A DNA stretch of 64,000 nt from Nageia nagi (taxonomy: Eukaryota > Pinophyta), in NCBI GenBank assembly GCA_050084985.1, contig JBITNC010000001.1, positions 134,602,001 to 134,666,000 of the forward strand, given 5' to 3'. Positions 26,557-37,553 of this stretch are shown in pieces (position 1 is the first letter of the stretch; each line of letters begins with the position of its first letter). The notes beneath the pieces were generated by a model, which was not told the origin of the DNA, did not search any database, and saw nothing but the letters and a program-made list of their open reading frames with translations. The translations under genes and the position numbers were made by a program.

Positions 26557-28113
26557 ATGGCGAACCACCCAGACATTCATACCCATACTCTGCATGCGGT
26601 GGTGGTGCCTTTTCCTGCGCTGAGTCACATCAAGGCTCTCATCACTTTCTCTGAGCTGCTTCTCACCAGAGGATTCCATTGCATCACCTTCCTCAACACC
26701 GAATGGAGCCACAAACTCATTTTTGGATCTGCAGAGCATGCTTCCCGACGTGCCGATTTCAGATTTTTGGCTTTTCCAGACGGCTTGCCCGCTGCGGACG
26801 GTCGGACCAACAATTGGGGCGAACTATTAGCAGCATTGCAGCACTGTGGGCCTTTCACGTTGGAGGGTAAGTTACGCTCTGCTGTGGAGGAACGCACCAT
26901 TCCTCCCATCACATGTATCATCTCTGACGCTTTCATGTCTTGTACGCATTCCGTGGCCATTAATATGGGAGTGCCACGGGTTATCTTCTGGCCTGTTTGC
27001 GCTGCCTTCTCCATCTCACATAAATACGCTCATTTGCTACTTTCGGAGGGACACATTCCAGTGAAAGGTACTATATTATTCCTTTGCACCTTTTCATCGC
27101 ATAAACATAGGAAGTTAGGAACTGATTCTTATGCTTTCAGATGCGAAGAACTCTAGGGACAGAGTTATAAGGAGTCTGCCGGGACTATACCACCGTTATT
27201 GCCCAGCGATTTAATGTCCTTCTACCGTGAGCAGCACGCGTCGGGACTCCTGTTCAAGTGCCTTCTGTATGAATCTGAAATGGTGAATAAAGGGGTTGAC
27301 TACGTGCTCATCAACCCCTTTGAAGAATTAGAAGGGAAAGAAGCCGCAGCGGCGCTTTCCGTGAACGGGTGCCCAGCAGTAGCCATAGGTCCTGTATTTC
27401 TGCCGGGTTTCTTACTAGGAACAAATGAATCCGTCCAAAGCAGTATGTGGGAGGAAGACGAGAGCTGTCTGAAGTGGCTTGACACACACCCTGTGGGTTC
27501 TGTTGTGTACGTTTCCTTTGGCAGTCTGGCGGTCAAGTCCCAACAGCAGTTGGAAGAAATGGCGTTGGGGTTGGAAGCAAGCGGGCAGCCCTTCCTGTGG
27601 GTACTCCGTTCCGATTTGGCTGAAGGAGAATCTGTTGCTTTGCCCAGTGGCTTCAGTGAACGAACTAAGGAGCGAGCGCTGTTTGTGAGTTGGGCACCCC
27701 AGCTGAAGGTGCTTTCCCACCCTTCTGTGGGAGGATTTCTGACTCACAGTGGATGGAATTCGACGCTGGAGAGCATGAGCATGGGATTACCAATGTTGGG
27801 TTGGCCTTATTTCGGCGACCAATCTCTCAATTGCAGATTTGCAAAAGACGTTTGGAAGGTTGGGATGGATTTGAGTGAGTGGGACGTGGACGATGAGAGA
27901 TTGGTGACGAGGGAGGAGATAGAGAGTGCAGTGAGGAGATTGATGCAAAGTGAGGAAGGGAAGGAGGCCAGGAACACCTCCCGTAAATTGAAGGAGGCGG
28001 CAGGTAAGGCGGTGATGGGCGGAGGTTCTTCCTTTGAAAACTTGGACGTATTCATCCAGGATATGCGCCAAAGGACAAACTACGGTCCTAGAGATCAGGA
28101 ATTAATGCTATAA
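26557..28113 (+). CDS. UDP-glycosyltransferase (UGT85-like), two exons, frameshift in exon 2
   Basis: This is a family 1 glycosyltransferase that would move a sugar from a UDP-sugar to a small acceptor in the cytosol; the acceptor cannot be told. ATG at 26557 is chosen for its good context (AACAATGGCG), TATA spacing and family-like N-terminus; the frame is open further upstream. Exon 1 (26557-27067) encodes 170 residues with His24 in PFPALSH and Asp124 in IISDAFMS, the positions of the catalytic pair. The intron is 27068-27140. Exon 2 starts DAKNSRDRVIRSLPG, then loses frame at 27,185-27,186: only two bases stand before IPPLLPSDLMSF, and the unshifted frame stops within 10 codons. The rest is open to TAA at 28113 and includes YVSFGSLAV and a complete 44-residue PSPG box. 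Total length, ignoring the shift, is about 494 residues, usual for the family. GC content is clearly above the surroundings. It is a recent pseudogene or a sequence error. Confidence 0.9.
27068..27140 (+). other. Intron of the UGT gene (73 bp, phase 1)
   Basis: It begins GTACTATATT and ends ATGCTTTCAG. Joining GTGAAAG to ATGCGAAG gives VKDAKNSRDRV, a natural UGT sequence. The position, in the linker before the second half of the protein, is a common intron site in plant UGTs. No alternative AG upstream of IPPLLPSD restores the frame with this donor. Confidence 0.85.
27691..27822 (+). other. PSPG box of the UGT (UDP-sugar binding signature)
   Basis: Exactly 44 codons run from Trp in WAPQLKVLSHPSVGGF to the final Gln in PYFGDQ. 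The centre reads THSGWNSTLES, with HSGWNS in place of the more common HCGWNS. The final Gln is generally associated with UDP-glucose preference, so glucose is the likely donor (inference). Confidence 0.93.
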
Positions 28114-28948
28114 ATTTTATAATAGTTATTTGGGATAACCTTAGTTTCAGGTTGTTTATGATTATACTTTGCAATGTTAAGAGGTGGCAATTCAGGTGTT
28201 TAAGTTTATAGTAGCGTTTTTTATTTTTGTTTGTGATTTTATTTGATTTTTCTATTTATTTATTAAAATTTTATTTTTTAAAATATTTAGTTATTAAGTT
28301 GTTAAAGTATTGTACAACCATTTCAACGAAAGTGTGAAGTTACTTTCTAGGTATCTTGAGGCGGATTTTATTTAGCAAATTTTCATAATAATTTATTTAA
28401 TTAAATAATTAACGTATTGGTAATATTATTTTAGTTTGGAAGAAATTTTGAATTAATAACTATAATGTGAGGTAGTATTAAATATTTTTAGGTGAATTCA
28501 TTATATAGCAACAAAGAAAAATCATATTTTTTTAATACCTAATTTATTTATGGAAAAGAGTATAAAATATATAATAATGTGTTAATTGTAGTAAATAATA
28601 TTTTTTTATAATAATTATGTTTGTTAATAAGTAATGGGTATTTATGGAATTGTCATATCAAGATGACTACTTTTTGATGATGTCATTATTACATGTCCAT
28701 TTATAAGTGGAGGGACATTTGAACTTGTGGTCTCTAATTATCCACTTGAGAGTTTTTAACTACTCTTCTCTAACTCCCCTACACATGATAGATATTTGTA
28801 CTACTTTAGGAGTAATGTATAATATTTTTTAATATTTAAAGAGATTTTAATTAATTTGCATATATTAAAAAAATTCATATATATTTAATTTTATCTTATC
28901 TTATTCAAATTACATATTATTCTATATTTTTGTTCAATCTTATATTAT
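28114..28948. other. UGT 3' flank, AT-rich, no gene
   Basis: From about 28,327 on this sequence is shared with unit B (51,271 on). Unit B lacks the last part of the UGT and the first 210 bp of this flank. No clear polyadenylation hexamer stands out. Confidence 0.6.
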
Positions 28949-29392
28949 GTTATGTAATGAAGTTTGCATTTATGAAAATATTTAATTACATATATGTCAA
29001 TAGAAATCTTATTATTCAAATGAAAAGAATATTAAATTATTAGTAAGAAAAATGATGATAACAAAATTTGAAGTATTATTTCTATGGATACATTAGTAAT
29101 CACTATCTATAATGTCTTGTTATTTAAATACTCAGAAATGGTCAAAAATACAAAGTTGAACTCAAAATGGGTTATGTAATGAAGCTTGCATTTATGAAAA
29201 TATTTAATTACAAATATCTCAATAGGAATCTTATTATTCAAACGAAAAGAATATTAAATTATTAGTAAGAAAAATGATGATAACAAAATTTGAAGTATTA
29301 TTTCTATGGATACATTAGTAATCACTATCTATAATGTCTTGTTATTTAAATGCTTAGAAATGGTCAAAAGTGCAAAGTTGAACTCAAAATGG
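28949..29392 (+). repeat. Tandem duplication, 2 x 222 bp, only in unit A
   Basis: The segment starting GTTATGTAATGAAG at 28949 is repeated from 29171 with few differences. Unit B has a single copy (from about 52,003), so this arose after the segmental duplication, or one copy was lost in B. Confidence 0.93.
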
Positions 29393-29439
29393 TAAAAAAT
29401 GCTCGAAAATATTGAGAATGCCAAAAATGGTCATTTTTT

Positions 29440-29690
29440 CACATTTTGAGTTTGGAAAAGCTGAAAATGACTAAAAGTGACAAATTTGAGCTTGGAAGGG
29501 TGGAAATGGTCATTTTTGCATCATTTGAGCTCAAAATCATCAAAAATGCAAAGTTTGAGCTCAAAGGTGTCAAAGAGAGCATTTTGGTTGTGTTTGAGCT
29601 TGAAAACACTAGGAGTGGTTAGAAATGTACATTTTGAGTCTGAAATGGATCAGAAATACAAGTTTGAGTACCCCTAGCACCAGGCACATT
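29440..29690 (+). repeat. Short degenerate tandem array around TTTGAGCTC (about 32-44 bp spacing)
   Basis: Variants of TTTGAGCTCAAAA and TTGAGCTTGGAA recur at about 29,445, 29,489, 29,523, 29,557, 29,598, 29,633 and 29,665. The open frame here (29,477-29,677) is a by-product of the repeats. The same array is at about 52,280-52,505 in unit B. Confidence 0.7.
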
Positions 29691-29809
29691 TTTCCAAGGT
29701 ATTAAAGATCCAAATGAGGGAAACATGATGCTTTTTTTTCAAAGATAAATGCAAATGATGTCGAAGTTCAATTCTAAGAGCATTATTGGAGAAATAAGAT
29801 GAATTCTAT

Positions 29810-30540
29810 TATAATTAAGACTTGAAATTTTCAATTTTGACCAAGTCTAAGGCACTCAAATCTTAGGTGCAATTTTGCAAGCCTATGATGACTTTTGGCA
29901 TCTAGATTGTGAGGAAAAGGTAGAAATGCATCGCAAGTGAAATGTAAATGTATAGATGGATGGGAATGATGGTTTTAAGGCACTTTAGTACTCAAAATTT
30001 TTGGTTTTGAGCAAGTTTAAACCCCTAAATTATAGGCATAAGTTTCTAAATGGTGCCTAAATTGACAAGATGAAGTATTTTTTGGTTGAAAATCAAATTT
30101 AGATGCTTGGGAACAAGGAAAACATCATTCTAAGCACATTTAGGTCTCAAAATTTTCAATTTTGGGCACTTTTGAGCACCCTAAAGGCTAGGTGTAGGTT
30201 TTCAAGGCTATGTAATTTCAATGGAGTGAAAAATAGCACCTAGAATGAAAAAATTGATAAATTGTGATCAAAACACAAGTTTGAGGGGTTTATTGGGTCA
30301 AAAAGGTGATTTTAAGCACATCTAGGTCTTGGAAAGTTTGAATTTGAGCTATTTTTGAGCACCTAAAAGCTAGGCACAATTTTCTTAATTTTTCTAAATC
30401 CATAAGAGTGAAAAATGGAGCCTAAGTTAGAGGGAAAAGTGCAAAATTCATCAAAAATCAAGTTTGAGGCATCCATTAGGTGAAAATGATGATTTCTAGC
30501 ACATTTAGACTTGCAAATTTTGATTTTAAGCAATGAAAAT
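29810..30540 (+). repeat. Degenerate tandem array, period about 183 bp (unit A)
   Basis: The marker AAGCACATTTAGGTCT and variants, followed by AAAATTTT-like words, recurs at about 29,972, 30,133, 30,313 and 30,496, with an earlier diverged unit near 29,816. Other unit marks are GAGCACCTAAAAGCTAGGC and GAAAAATGGTGCC. One interval here is short because of a deletion of about 28 bp near 30,038 that unit B does not share. Function is unknown. Confidence 0.8.
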
Positions 30541-33239
30541 AAGATCTTCTCATCCTCTAAAACTGTTAGAACTAAATAGTCTTTTACTGCAAATACTAAA
30601 TGGGTTACCTTGAATTCTTTTTAGTCCCAAGGACAAAGGACCTCTCGAAAGTTGCCCCAACTAAGAGGGCTTCTCTGAATGTCTAATCAAATATTAAAAT
30701 CTTTTAAATTGATTAGCCATATTACACATTCTTGAATTATCTTTTTTATTTATTTCATATATGTTGACACATGGTATTCTATACTAAATTTTTTAAAAGC
30801 TTTAAAATTACCAATCCATGGCATCATTTTATAACAAATCATTCATAAATAATAAATATTTACTTTGAAATATGTGCCATCAAGAAACTATAAATAAAAT
30901 AAAAACTATTTTATTTTCATAATTCATAAACTGGAGAAGTCAGTGAAGTAGGTAATTTAAGATCTTATTAGAATCAATTCCAAATAAATACTTGAAACCA
31001 CCATGCTAAGGGAAAATCCCATCAAATCAGGATAAGATTTTAGAATCAAATAGATAATAGTTTATAACTTATTCTTATTTTATTATTACATCGAAGGCAT
31101 TTTCTTTCCTAGGAAGAGCCTCCACATTTTGAATTAATGGTTTAGATTTTATTTTGTTGAAAGTCGACCTTTGAATCATTTTAGGATGTTGATTTGATGG
31201 TCTTCCTTAAATTGCTATTGTAAATAAGAACTTGGATTTCACACATTCGATTGTTGATCACGCATATGTAATTTGAAAACTACTTTCACCTACCTATTTC
31301 TTACAGATGTGGTTATCCTCCAACCAAATTCACCCACATAATTTGGGTGTTTCTCCTATATATCTTAGGTGTTTACACCTCAAATCAGCAAAATTGATGA
31401 AGCTAGACAAATTAGGACCAAATTCAGCTAGATTTAAGCACCCATTACCAATACTAGCTTGTTCCACCAATTTTCAATCGATTCTCTATACAAGTTAAAG
31501 ATGATAAATGCCCAAGGTCATAATGAATTTGGCTAGAGGATAGCTTTCCACATTTCTCATTAACTCTATATGGCTTCTCATAGATGGATATTAATTATAA
31601 TGGTTCATCGATGGATTTACCTGACATTATGATGTGGCATGCATGCATGTGTTTATGGTTGCATTGGAAAACACCACCATTGGAATGTTCTAAAACTTCT
31701 ATTGGATGCTTACATTTACTATTTCATAAACTTTATTTTAGAGGTAGAAAAAATTTTCACCATATAAAAGACATCAAAGGAGTAACATATTGTGGAGGTG
31801 TAGTTCCTTTCCTATAGCAGTGTAAATATTTATATGTTTTTTTAAATTTCTTTATTTATATGTGGAGGGTTTGATATAGGTTTTTTTTTGTGTTCCATTT
31901 ATTCACAGGTAGAGAAGTTCTTGAGCTACAAAGAAAAATAAAGGTACACTATATACCTATAAGGTTTCTCTTATTTGAATAAAATTCATAATGTATTTCA
32001 AGATATCTATTTTTTTCATATCCTACAATCATTCCATTTCGTAAAGATGTGTTTTTATCATATTTTTCACATCTTACATAGATGTGTGTCATATATTATA
32101 GTCATATAGAGCAAAAGGAAATAATAACATATTTTTATTTACCCTAGCTAGAGTTCAAGTTATGGGTATTGATTTTATGTGAGATTTATTTGGCTCAGTT
32201 GTATGAAAATACAAGTAATGGATATGTAAAATTGGATTATAAGGATCTTCTTCATTATTTATCATATCAAATTTGTAAATATTGTAGAAATAGGGGGAAT
32301 ATTATTCATTCTAAAAATAAAAATCTAGTGAGAAACATAGGCGTACATTAGAAATATTAGAAATAGATTTAAATTAAATTCTAGTAACTAATATTTACCA
32401 ATTTCTCTAGCTAAACTATTATATGATGCATAACATTCTCCTCTACTGAGAATGAAGTATTTTTTTGACTAATTAGGTTTTATTTTATTTTTTGATATAT
32501 TTGTCAAGCATAAATTTAAATCTTAATAAATTTATTATTTAGACTCTTTTCTAGATCCTACTTGCATGTTTATTCCCTTTTAGAAATGGCGATGTTGCTT
32601 ATTAGATGTGCATTATTGTCAAGCTAGGCTACCAATATCTCACATTGTGTGACACAAATTGCAATTATGTCATGAATTTAGGTCAATTGTAATTTATTCT
32701 TATTAAACAAGAAAAATAACATGGATAAAACTTTGTGCATTTAAATGGTTATGAAACATCATGTTACATTTATATGATTTCATGTAAAATATTTTATATT
32801 AAATTGATTGAATAAATATTTTAATATCATATGTTTCATAATGTAATTTTTACATATATCATTCCACACAGAATCATGTATTGAAATGGTAACATGTCAT
32901 ATGGTACATGATACACTTATATAATTTTATAGCATACAATGGATAGTTAACTTATGGGATTTTCTATCATTTCATTTGGTTAAAAGCCTATTCACTACAT
33001 TGTATTAATTATCAATAATTATTATTTTAATTGAAAACACTATTACAACTATGCTTCAAGGCATGTGTAGTTTAGAACCTTGTTTACAAGTCAATTCTAT
33101 AGATTGTATTGAACAATGTTCTTATACTAAAAAAACTATCAGTGTCAATTATCCGATCGTTTGCATATGCATCCAATTTTACTTCCCAATCATTTCAAAC
33201 ATCTCATTTGCATGAAGAAATTGATTGAAGGAAGTCATG
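30541..33239. other. AT-rich stretch without a recognised gene (unit A)
   Basis: Frames at 31,307-31,498 and 31,584-31,817 are short, have no known domain and are not consistently conserved in unit B (near 54,161 and 54,457), so coding is unlikely. Positions 32,051-33,017 are the counterpart of the N gap in unit B. Confidence 0.55.
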
Positions 33240-33733
33240 TGTTGGAAACTTATCTCACTACTTGAGGTTTAGGACTAAGTTTCTTAAGTCTCTAACTATC
33301 TGTTACCAGGTGTAGTGCACCTCACCCTAGGTGTAATGCACCTCACTCACCAAATGTAGTATGCTTAGTAGCTTTACACCAAATGTAGTGCACCTCATTC
33401 TAGGTGTAGTATACTTAAGACACCAAGCATAATACACCTAACCTCAAATGCAGTGCATTTCATCCCTTCACACCAAGCCTAGTGCATCTAAAAATAGAGC
33501 TTGAGGAGCTAGTTTAAATTAGATATTGTTATTTTGGGTGCTAGTTTTTGCCAATTATATTTTAGCAACATAGGGTAAATTTAGAATCTTTAGTTTACTT
33601 TATGGATTGGATTGCAACAAGTTATCATCATGCAACTTAAGTTTATATTTAGCATAATATAATTTTGGTTTATCAAAATCCTATATATGTAATGAGTTCA
33701 TTTTTTAAATCAATGAAAGTATAATACTTCTCA
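33240..33733 (+). repeat. 5' LTR of copia element C2, unit A
   Basis: It starts TGTTGGAAAC and ends ATACTTCTCA, immediately before the primer binding site, giving 494 bp with TG...CA ends. It contains the spaced motif array at 33,308-33,489. No 3' LTR is found, because the element is cut off downstream. Confidence 0.8.
33308..33489. repeat. Array of eight 15-bp imperfect palindromes inside the C2 LTR
   Basis: Units such as AGGTGTAGTGCACCT, AGGTGTAATGCACCT, AAATGTAGTGCACCT and AAGCATAATACACCT start at 33308, 33329, 33352, 33381, 33402, 33425, 33446 and 33475. Spacings are 21, 23, 29, 21, 23, 21 and 29 bp. Several units have the complementary arms AGGTG and CACCT. The unit B counterpart is 55,318-55,490. 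Confidence 0.85.
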
Positions 33734-33736
33734 TTA

Positions 33737-33749
33737 TGGTATCAGAGCC
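33737..33749 (+). other. Primer binding site of C2 (initiator Met tRNA type)
   Basis: TGGTATCAGAGCC is intact and lies three bases after the LTR end, in the standard place. It is a primer complement, not a tRNA gene. The unit B copy is at 55776-55788. Confidence 0.93.
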
Positions 33750-33849
33750 TTAGGAAGATCTATAGGTTAGATTTAGTGTGTGAAATTGTAAAAATTTATT
33801 AAATTCTTTCAATAGAGTGTAACCCATTATTTTTATTGTGTTGAGCAAT

Positions 33850-36800
33850 ATGGATACAAACAACAATACTCTACCCATCCTAGAGTTCCATGAAGAGGAT
33901 TATGAGTATTAGTCTATCAAGATGAATACATTATAATGATAAGACTCCTAAGAAGGAGGATCAGAAGAATACTGTGTATTGATCTATCAAGATGAAGACA
34001 TTATAGTGCTATGGGATATAGTTGAGAAAGGATACAATGATTCGATTGATTGGAGCACTCTCCAAGCCAATGATAAGATTGCTAAGGAGGATCATAAGAA
34101 GAAATCCTTTGCACTCTATCATCTACAAGCTTCTTTAGATAAGAGCATATTTTCTAGAATTACTTCTTGCACTTCTACCCAAAATGCATGAAAAGCACTT
34201 TAGGAAGGATATCAAGGTAGCAACCAAGTGAACCAAGTAAGATTGCAAATCCTCAAAAGAGATTTTAAGAATCTCAAGATGTAATTAAATGAGATGGTGG
34301 GAGATTATTATGTAAGAGTCAAAGCATGTGTGGATGAGATAAGGATCCTTGGAGAGGAGACTCAAAATACAAACATAGTGAAGAAAGTATTGAAAATGCT
34401 TCACTATATAGAAATCGTAATTGAAGAGTCCAAAGATCTATCAACTCTTACTTATGATCAAATCATAGGCTCCTTGATGTCCCATGAAGAGAGACTCTGA
34501 GATTCTACATAATCACCAACTACAATTGATGAGGAGAAGGCTTTTATAACAAAGGAGGTTGAAGCTACCAATGCACAATGAAGAGGTAAAGGGAGAAGCC
34601 AATCATCTTTAAGAGGAAGAGTAAGAGAAAGGAGAGGAGCTACATGAGGTAGAGGTAGAGGTGGATCAAATAGAGGGGGAGATGTAAGCAAAATAAATAA
34701 TATTACTACTATCATAAATTTGGGCATTATGAGAGGTAGTGTTGGAAAAAGCTTCTTAAGAAGGAGCAATTACAACCCATTATGAAGAGAAGGATGGGAC
34801 CTCCAATTTATTTTTATCTTATGAGAAAACTAATCATAATCTCAATGAAACTTGGATTCTAGATACTAGTGCCTCTAATCACATGACCAAAAAAGAAGAG
34901 TTTCTTGTCATAGTGGAAAACTCTTTCAAATCCAAGATAAAGCTTGGAGATGACAATGCATTTACCATGGAAGGCATGGGAACCATAGAGTTCAACACCA
35001 CAAATGGCAGCACCAAAAAGGTAAATAACTTCTACTACACTCCTAATCTCAAACACAATTTTTAAAGTATGGGATAAATTATAGAGAGGAACTATAAGCT
35101 TGTATTTGAATATGGAAAGTGTATGATACATGATAAGAATAGTTGTCATAGGATTGTCAATACAATCCCAATGACCAAGAATAGATTATTTTCACTAAAA
35201 TTTGAAGGATATTATACCCAACTAGGAAATGTAACCATGGAGAATAACAATTAGCTTTGGTATATGAGATATGATCATCTAAGCTACCCAAGTTTGATAT
35301 TGTTGACATATCAATAAATGGTCCATAGGCTACCCAAGATTGAAGAAGAGAAGATTGTATATGAAGGATTTACTTTGGGAAAGCACTCACAAATGAAGTT
35401 TCTAAGAGGCCAAGCTTGGAGAGCTTCCTATCCCCTTTAATTGGTGCATTACAATATTTGTGATCCCATGCAAACATAAAATATTTGTAATAATTCTTAC
35501 TTCCATACTTTTATAGATGATTGAACAAGGATATGTTAGATTTATTTGCTAACTTCCAAGGATCAAACTTTTGAAAGTTTTAAATATTTTAAAACTCATG
35601 TGGTAAATAAAAGAGAATTTGTTGTAAAGTGTTTGAGGACTGATAGAGGAGGAGGGTTTTTCTCCAATGAATTTCTTAAGTTTTACAAATATTATGGAAT
35701 AAAGAGACAACTCATAGCTTTCTATATTCCATAGCAAAATGGTGTAGCAAAGAGGAAGAACCAAACCATAGTGAAGATGGCAAGGAGCATATTACAAAGC
35801 AAAACTTTGAGCAATATGTACTAGGTTGATGCAGTGAGGATAGTAATATACATCATGAATAAGATTCCAACTTCAAGATTGGATAATATCACACTTTATG
35901 AGGCATGGTATGAGAAAAATCCTAATGTTAAGTATTTTAGATTTTGTGGTTGTCCTACTTATGCTAACATTCCTAATGAGAATAGGAGAAAGTTACTTCC
36001 TTAGAGTCAAGCATGTATTTTTCATAGCTATTGTGAATAAACCAAGGTATATAGATTGTATAATCTAAAAACATACAAGGTTGTCTTATCTAGAGATGTA
36101 ATTTTTATTAAGGGGGAGAATGGGGTTATAAAAAACTCATTGTTGATGATGGATCCAATGGTGATAACTCCTATAAACTACGACCTATTGATAATACCAA
36201 CAAAGAAAGTTCTTCCATTCCAAGTCCTACAAAATTAGATGTAAAGAAAGGTAAAAGAACACTTAAAGCACATCCATACAATAAAATGTTGGATTAGAAT
36301 TTTTTAAGGAGATTCATAAGGATACAAGCAAGTGAACTTGATCAAGTTATAAAAAGGTTTAAAATTTTGAATATGCATAGTGATGAGGATTATCATGAGC
36401 CCAAAGTTGATGTAGTTAAATATACATTGTTAACTATTATAGAAATTGAACCATATAACTATGATAAAGCTTACACTAATGATTTATGGTTGAAGGATAT
36501 GGAGGAAGAGATTTCTTCCATCAATAAGAATGATACTTGGGAGCTTGTGGAGCTTCCCAAAGGCAAGAAATGTGTTGGGTGTAAATGGATTTATAAGACC
36601 AAATACAATGATGATGGGATCATTGAGAGACATAAGGCAAGGCTTGTGGCCAAGGGATTCACCTGAAATTATGGCATAGACTCTGAAGAATCTTTTTTCC
36701 CTATAGTAAGGAAATAGACAATCAAATTGATCCTTTCCTTGTATGCCCTCAAAGGTTGGTAAGTGAATCATAAGGATGTCAAAAGTGTATTTCAAAATGG

Positions 36801-37042
36801 CTATTTGGATGAAGAGGTCTATGTGTAATAACCTCAAGGATTTGAGGTTAAAGGGAGTGAACATATTATATACAAGTTAAATAAGGCCATGTATGGCCTC
36901 AAGCAAGCTCCAAGAGATTGGTATGCAAGGATTTATGGTTACTTAAATAAATATGGTTTCACAAGGAGTAAGAGTGAGTACACTCTCTACATCATGAAGA
37001 AAGATCAAAATATATTACTTGTCTATTTGTATGTGGATGATA
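33850..37042 (+). pseudogene. Ty1/copia element C2 coding remains, unit A
   Basis: The gag ATG is at 33850 (MDTNNNTLPILEFHEEDYEY, then a stop). A UBN2-type gag follows: IVLWDIVEKGYNDS, KKKSFALYHLQASLDKSIFS, and IEESKDLSTLTYDQIIGSLM (about 34,420-34,480). Then come an Arg-Gly-rich stretch near 34,590-34,680, protease remains (TSASNHMTK-like near 34,868), integrase pieces (CLRTDRGGGFFSNEFLKFY near 35,632) and RT: DTWELVELPKGKKCVGCKW, RHKARLVAKGF, YGLKQAPRDWYARI-like near 36,892, ending at YVDD (37,030-37,041). There the frame runs straight into a microsatellite. RNase H and the 3' LTR are missing. Many stops are present. The unit B copy is 55,889-59,092. Confidence 0.9.
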
Positions 37043-37074
37043 TATATATATAATATATATATATATATATTATG

Positions 37075-37106
<32 letters not shown>

Positions 37107-37132
37107 TGTAGGTAGGTAGGTAGAGTAGGTAG
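37040..37132. repeat. Compound microsatellite (TA)n-(TATG)n-(TAGG)n, unit A
   Basis: TA repeats run from 37040, with one interruption, then TATG repeats to about 37,110, then TAGG-type repeats to 37,132. It begins within the codons following the RT YVDD motif. Unit B has the same structure at 59,093-59,164 with different repeat numbers. Confidence 0.96.
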
Positions 37133-37503
37133 TTATGCACAATGAATAATGATTTCAAGTCTTCTTGTAGATACCTAAAAACATACCTTTCACTTATGAC
37201 ACATCAAAACAATCATGATTTTTATCATAGGGGATAACTATCAAATGCCAAATCATGGAAAAATCATTAATTAGCTCAAAATCAAGATTTAATACTATTA
37301 AAAAGAGGTTTTAGAAATCATTAAAATGAGATGCCTAAATATTCTTCTTTTATTAATTTTATTACATTATATTGATGCACTCCTCACCCCCTTTACAATG
37401 TTTTAAATTGCAAAGAAAACAAAGCTATGATTTGTGAGTTATGACCTTTTGAAAATTGGGTATAAAAACCCTAACTCAAGCCTAATGGTTGATGATTTTG
37501 TTT

Positions 37504-37553
37504 GATCATCGATGATCGAATCTAATCATTAGCACCCAATACTCAATCGTTGG
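37504..37553 (-). repeat. Three 9-bp motifs at 20-21 bp spacing (inverted set)
   Basis: GATCATCGA, AATCATTAG and AATCGTTGG start at 37504, 37524 and 37545. They are reverse complements of the CCAATGATT-type motifs at 38,420-38,531. Unit B keeps the set at 59,537, 59,557 and 59,578 with the same spacing. Confidence 0.65.

Noticed and set aside
27061-27163. Alternative splicing that restores the UGT frame
   Set aside because: A donor at 27061 with acceptors near 27156 or 27162 would be in frame, but it replaces the family-like VKDAKNSRDRV...SLPG segment with unnatural sequence. A one-base indel is simpler.
26482-28071. Open frames overlapping the UGT on the minus strand and in other plus frames
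   Set aside because: They are shadows of the GC-richer UGT exons and show no domain of their own.
31584-31817. 77-codon open frame with a Trp- and His-rich stretch
   Set aside because: No domain is recognised, and the unit B counterpart near 54,457 is interrupted, so it is not under coding constraint.
33308-33489. CRISPR-like array
   Set aside because: Units are degenerate, spacers are only 6-14 bp, there are no cas genes, and the DNA is a plant LTR.
33737-33749. TGGTATCAGAGCC as part of a tRNA gene
   Set aside because: It is the complement of a tRNA 3' end in the standard primer-site position after an LTR; no cloverleaf surrounds it.
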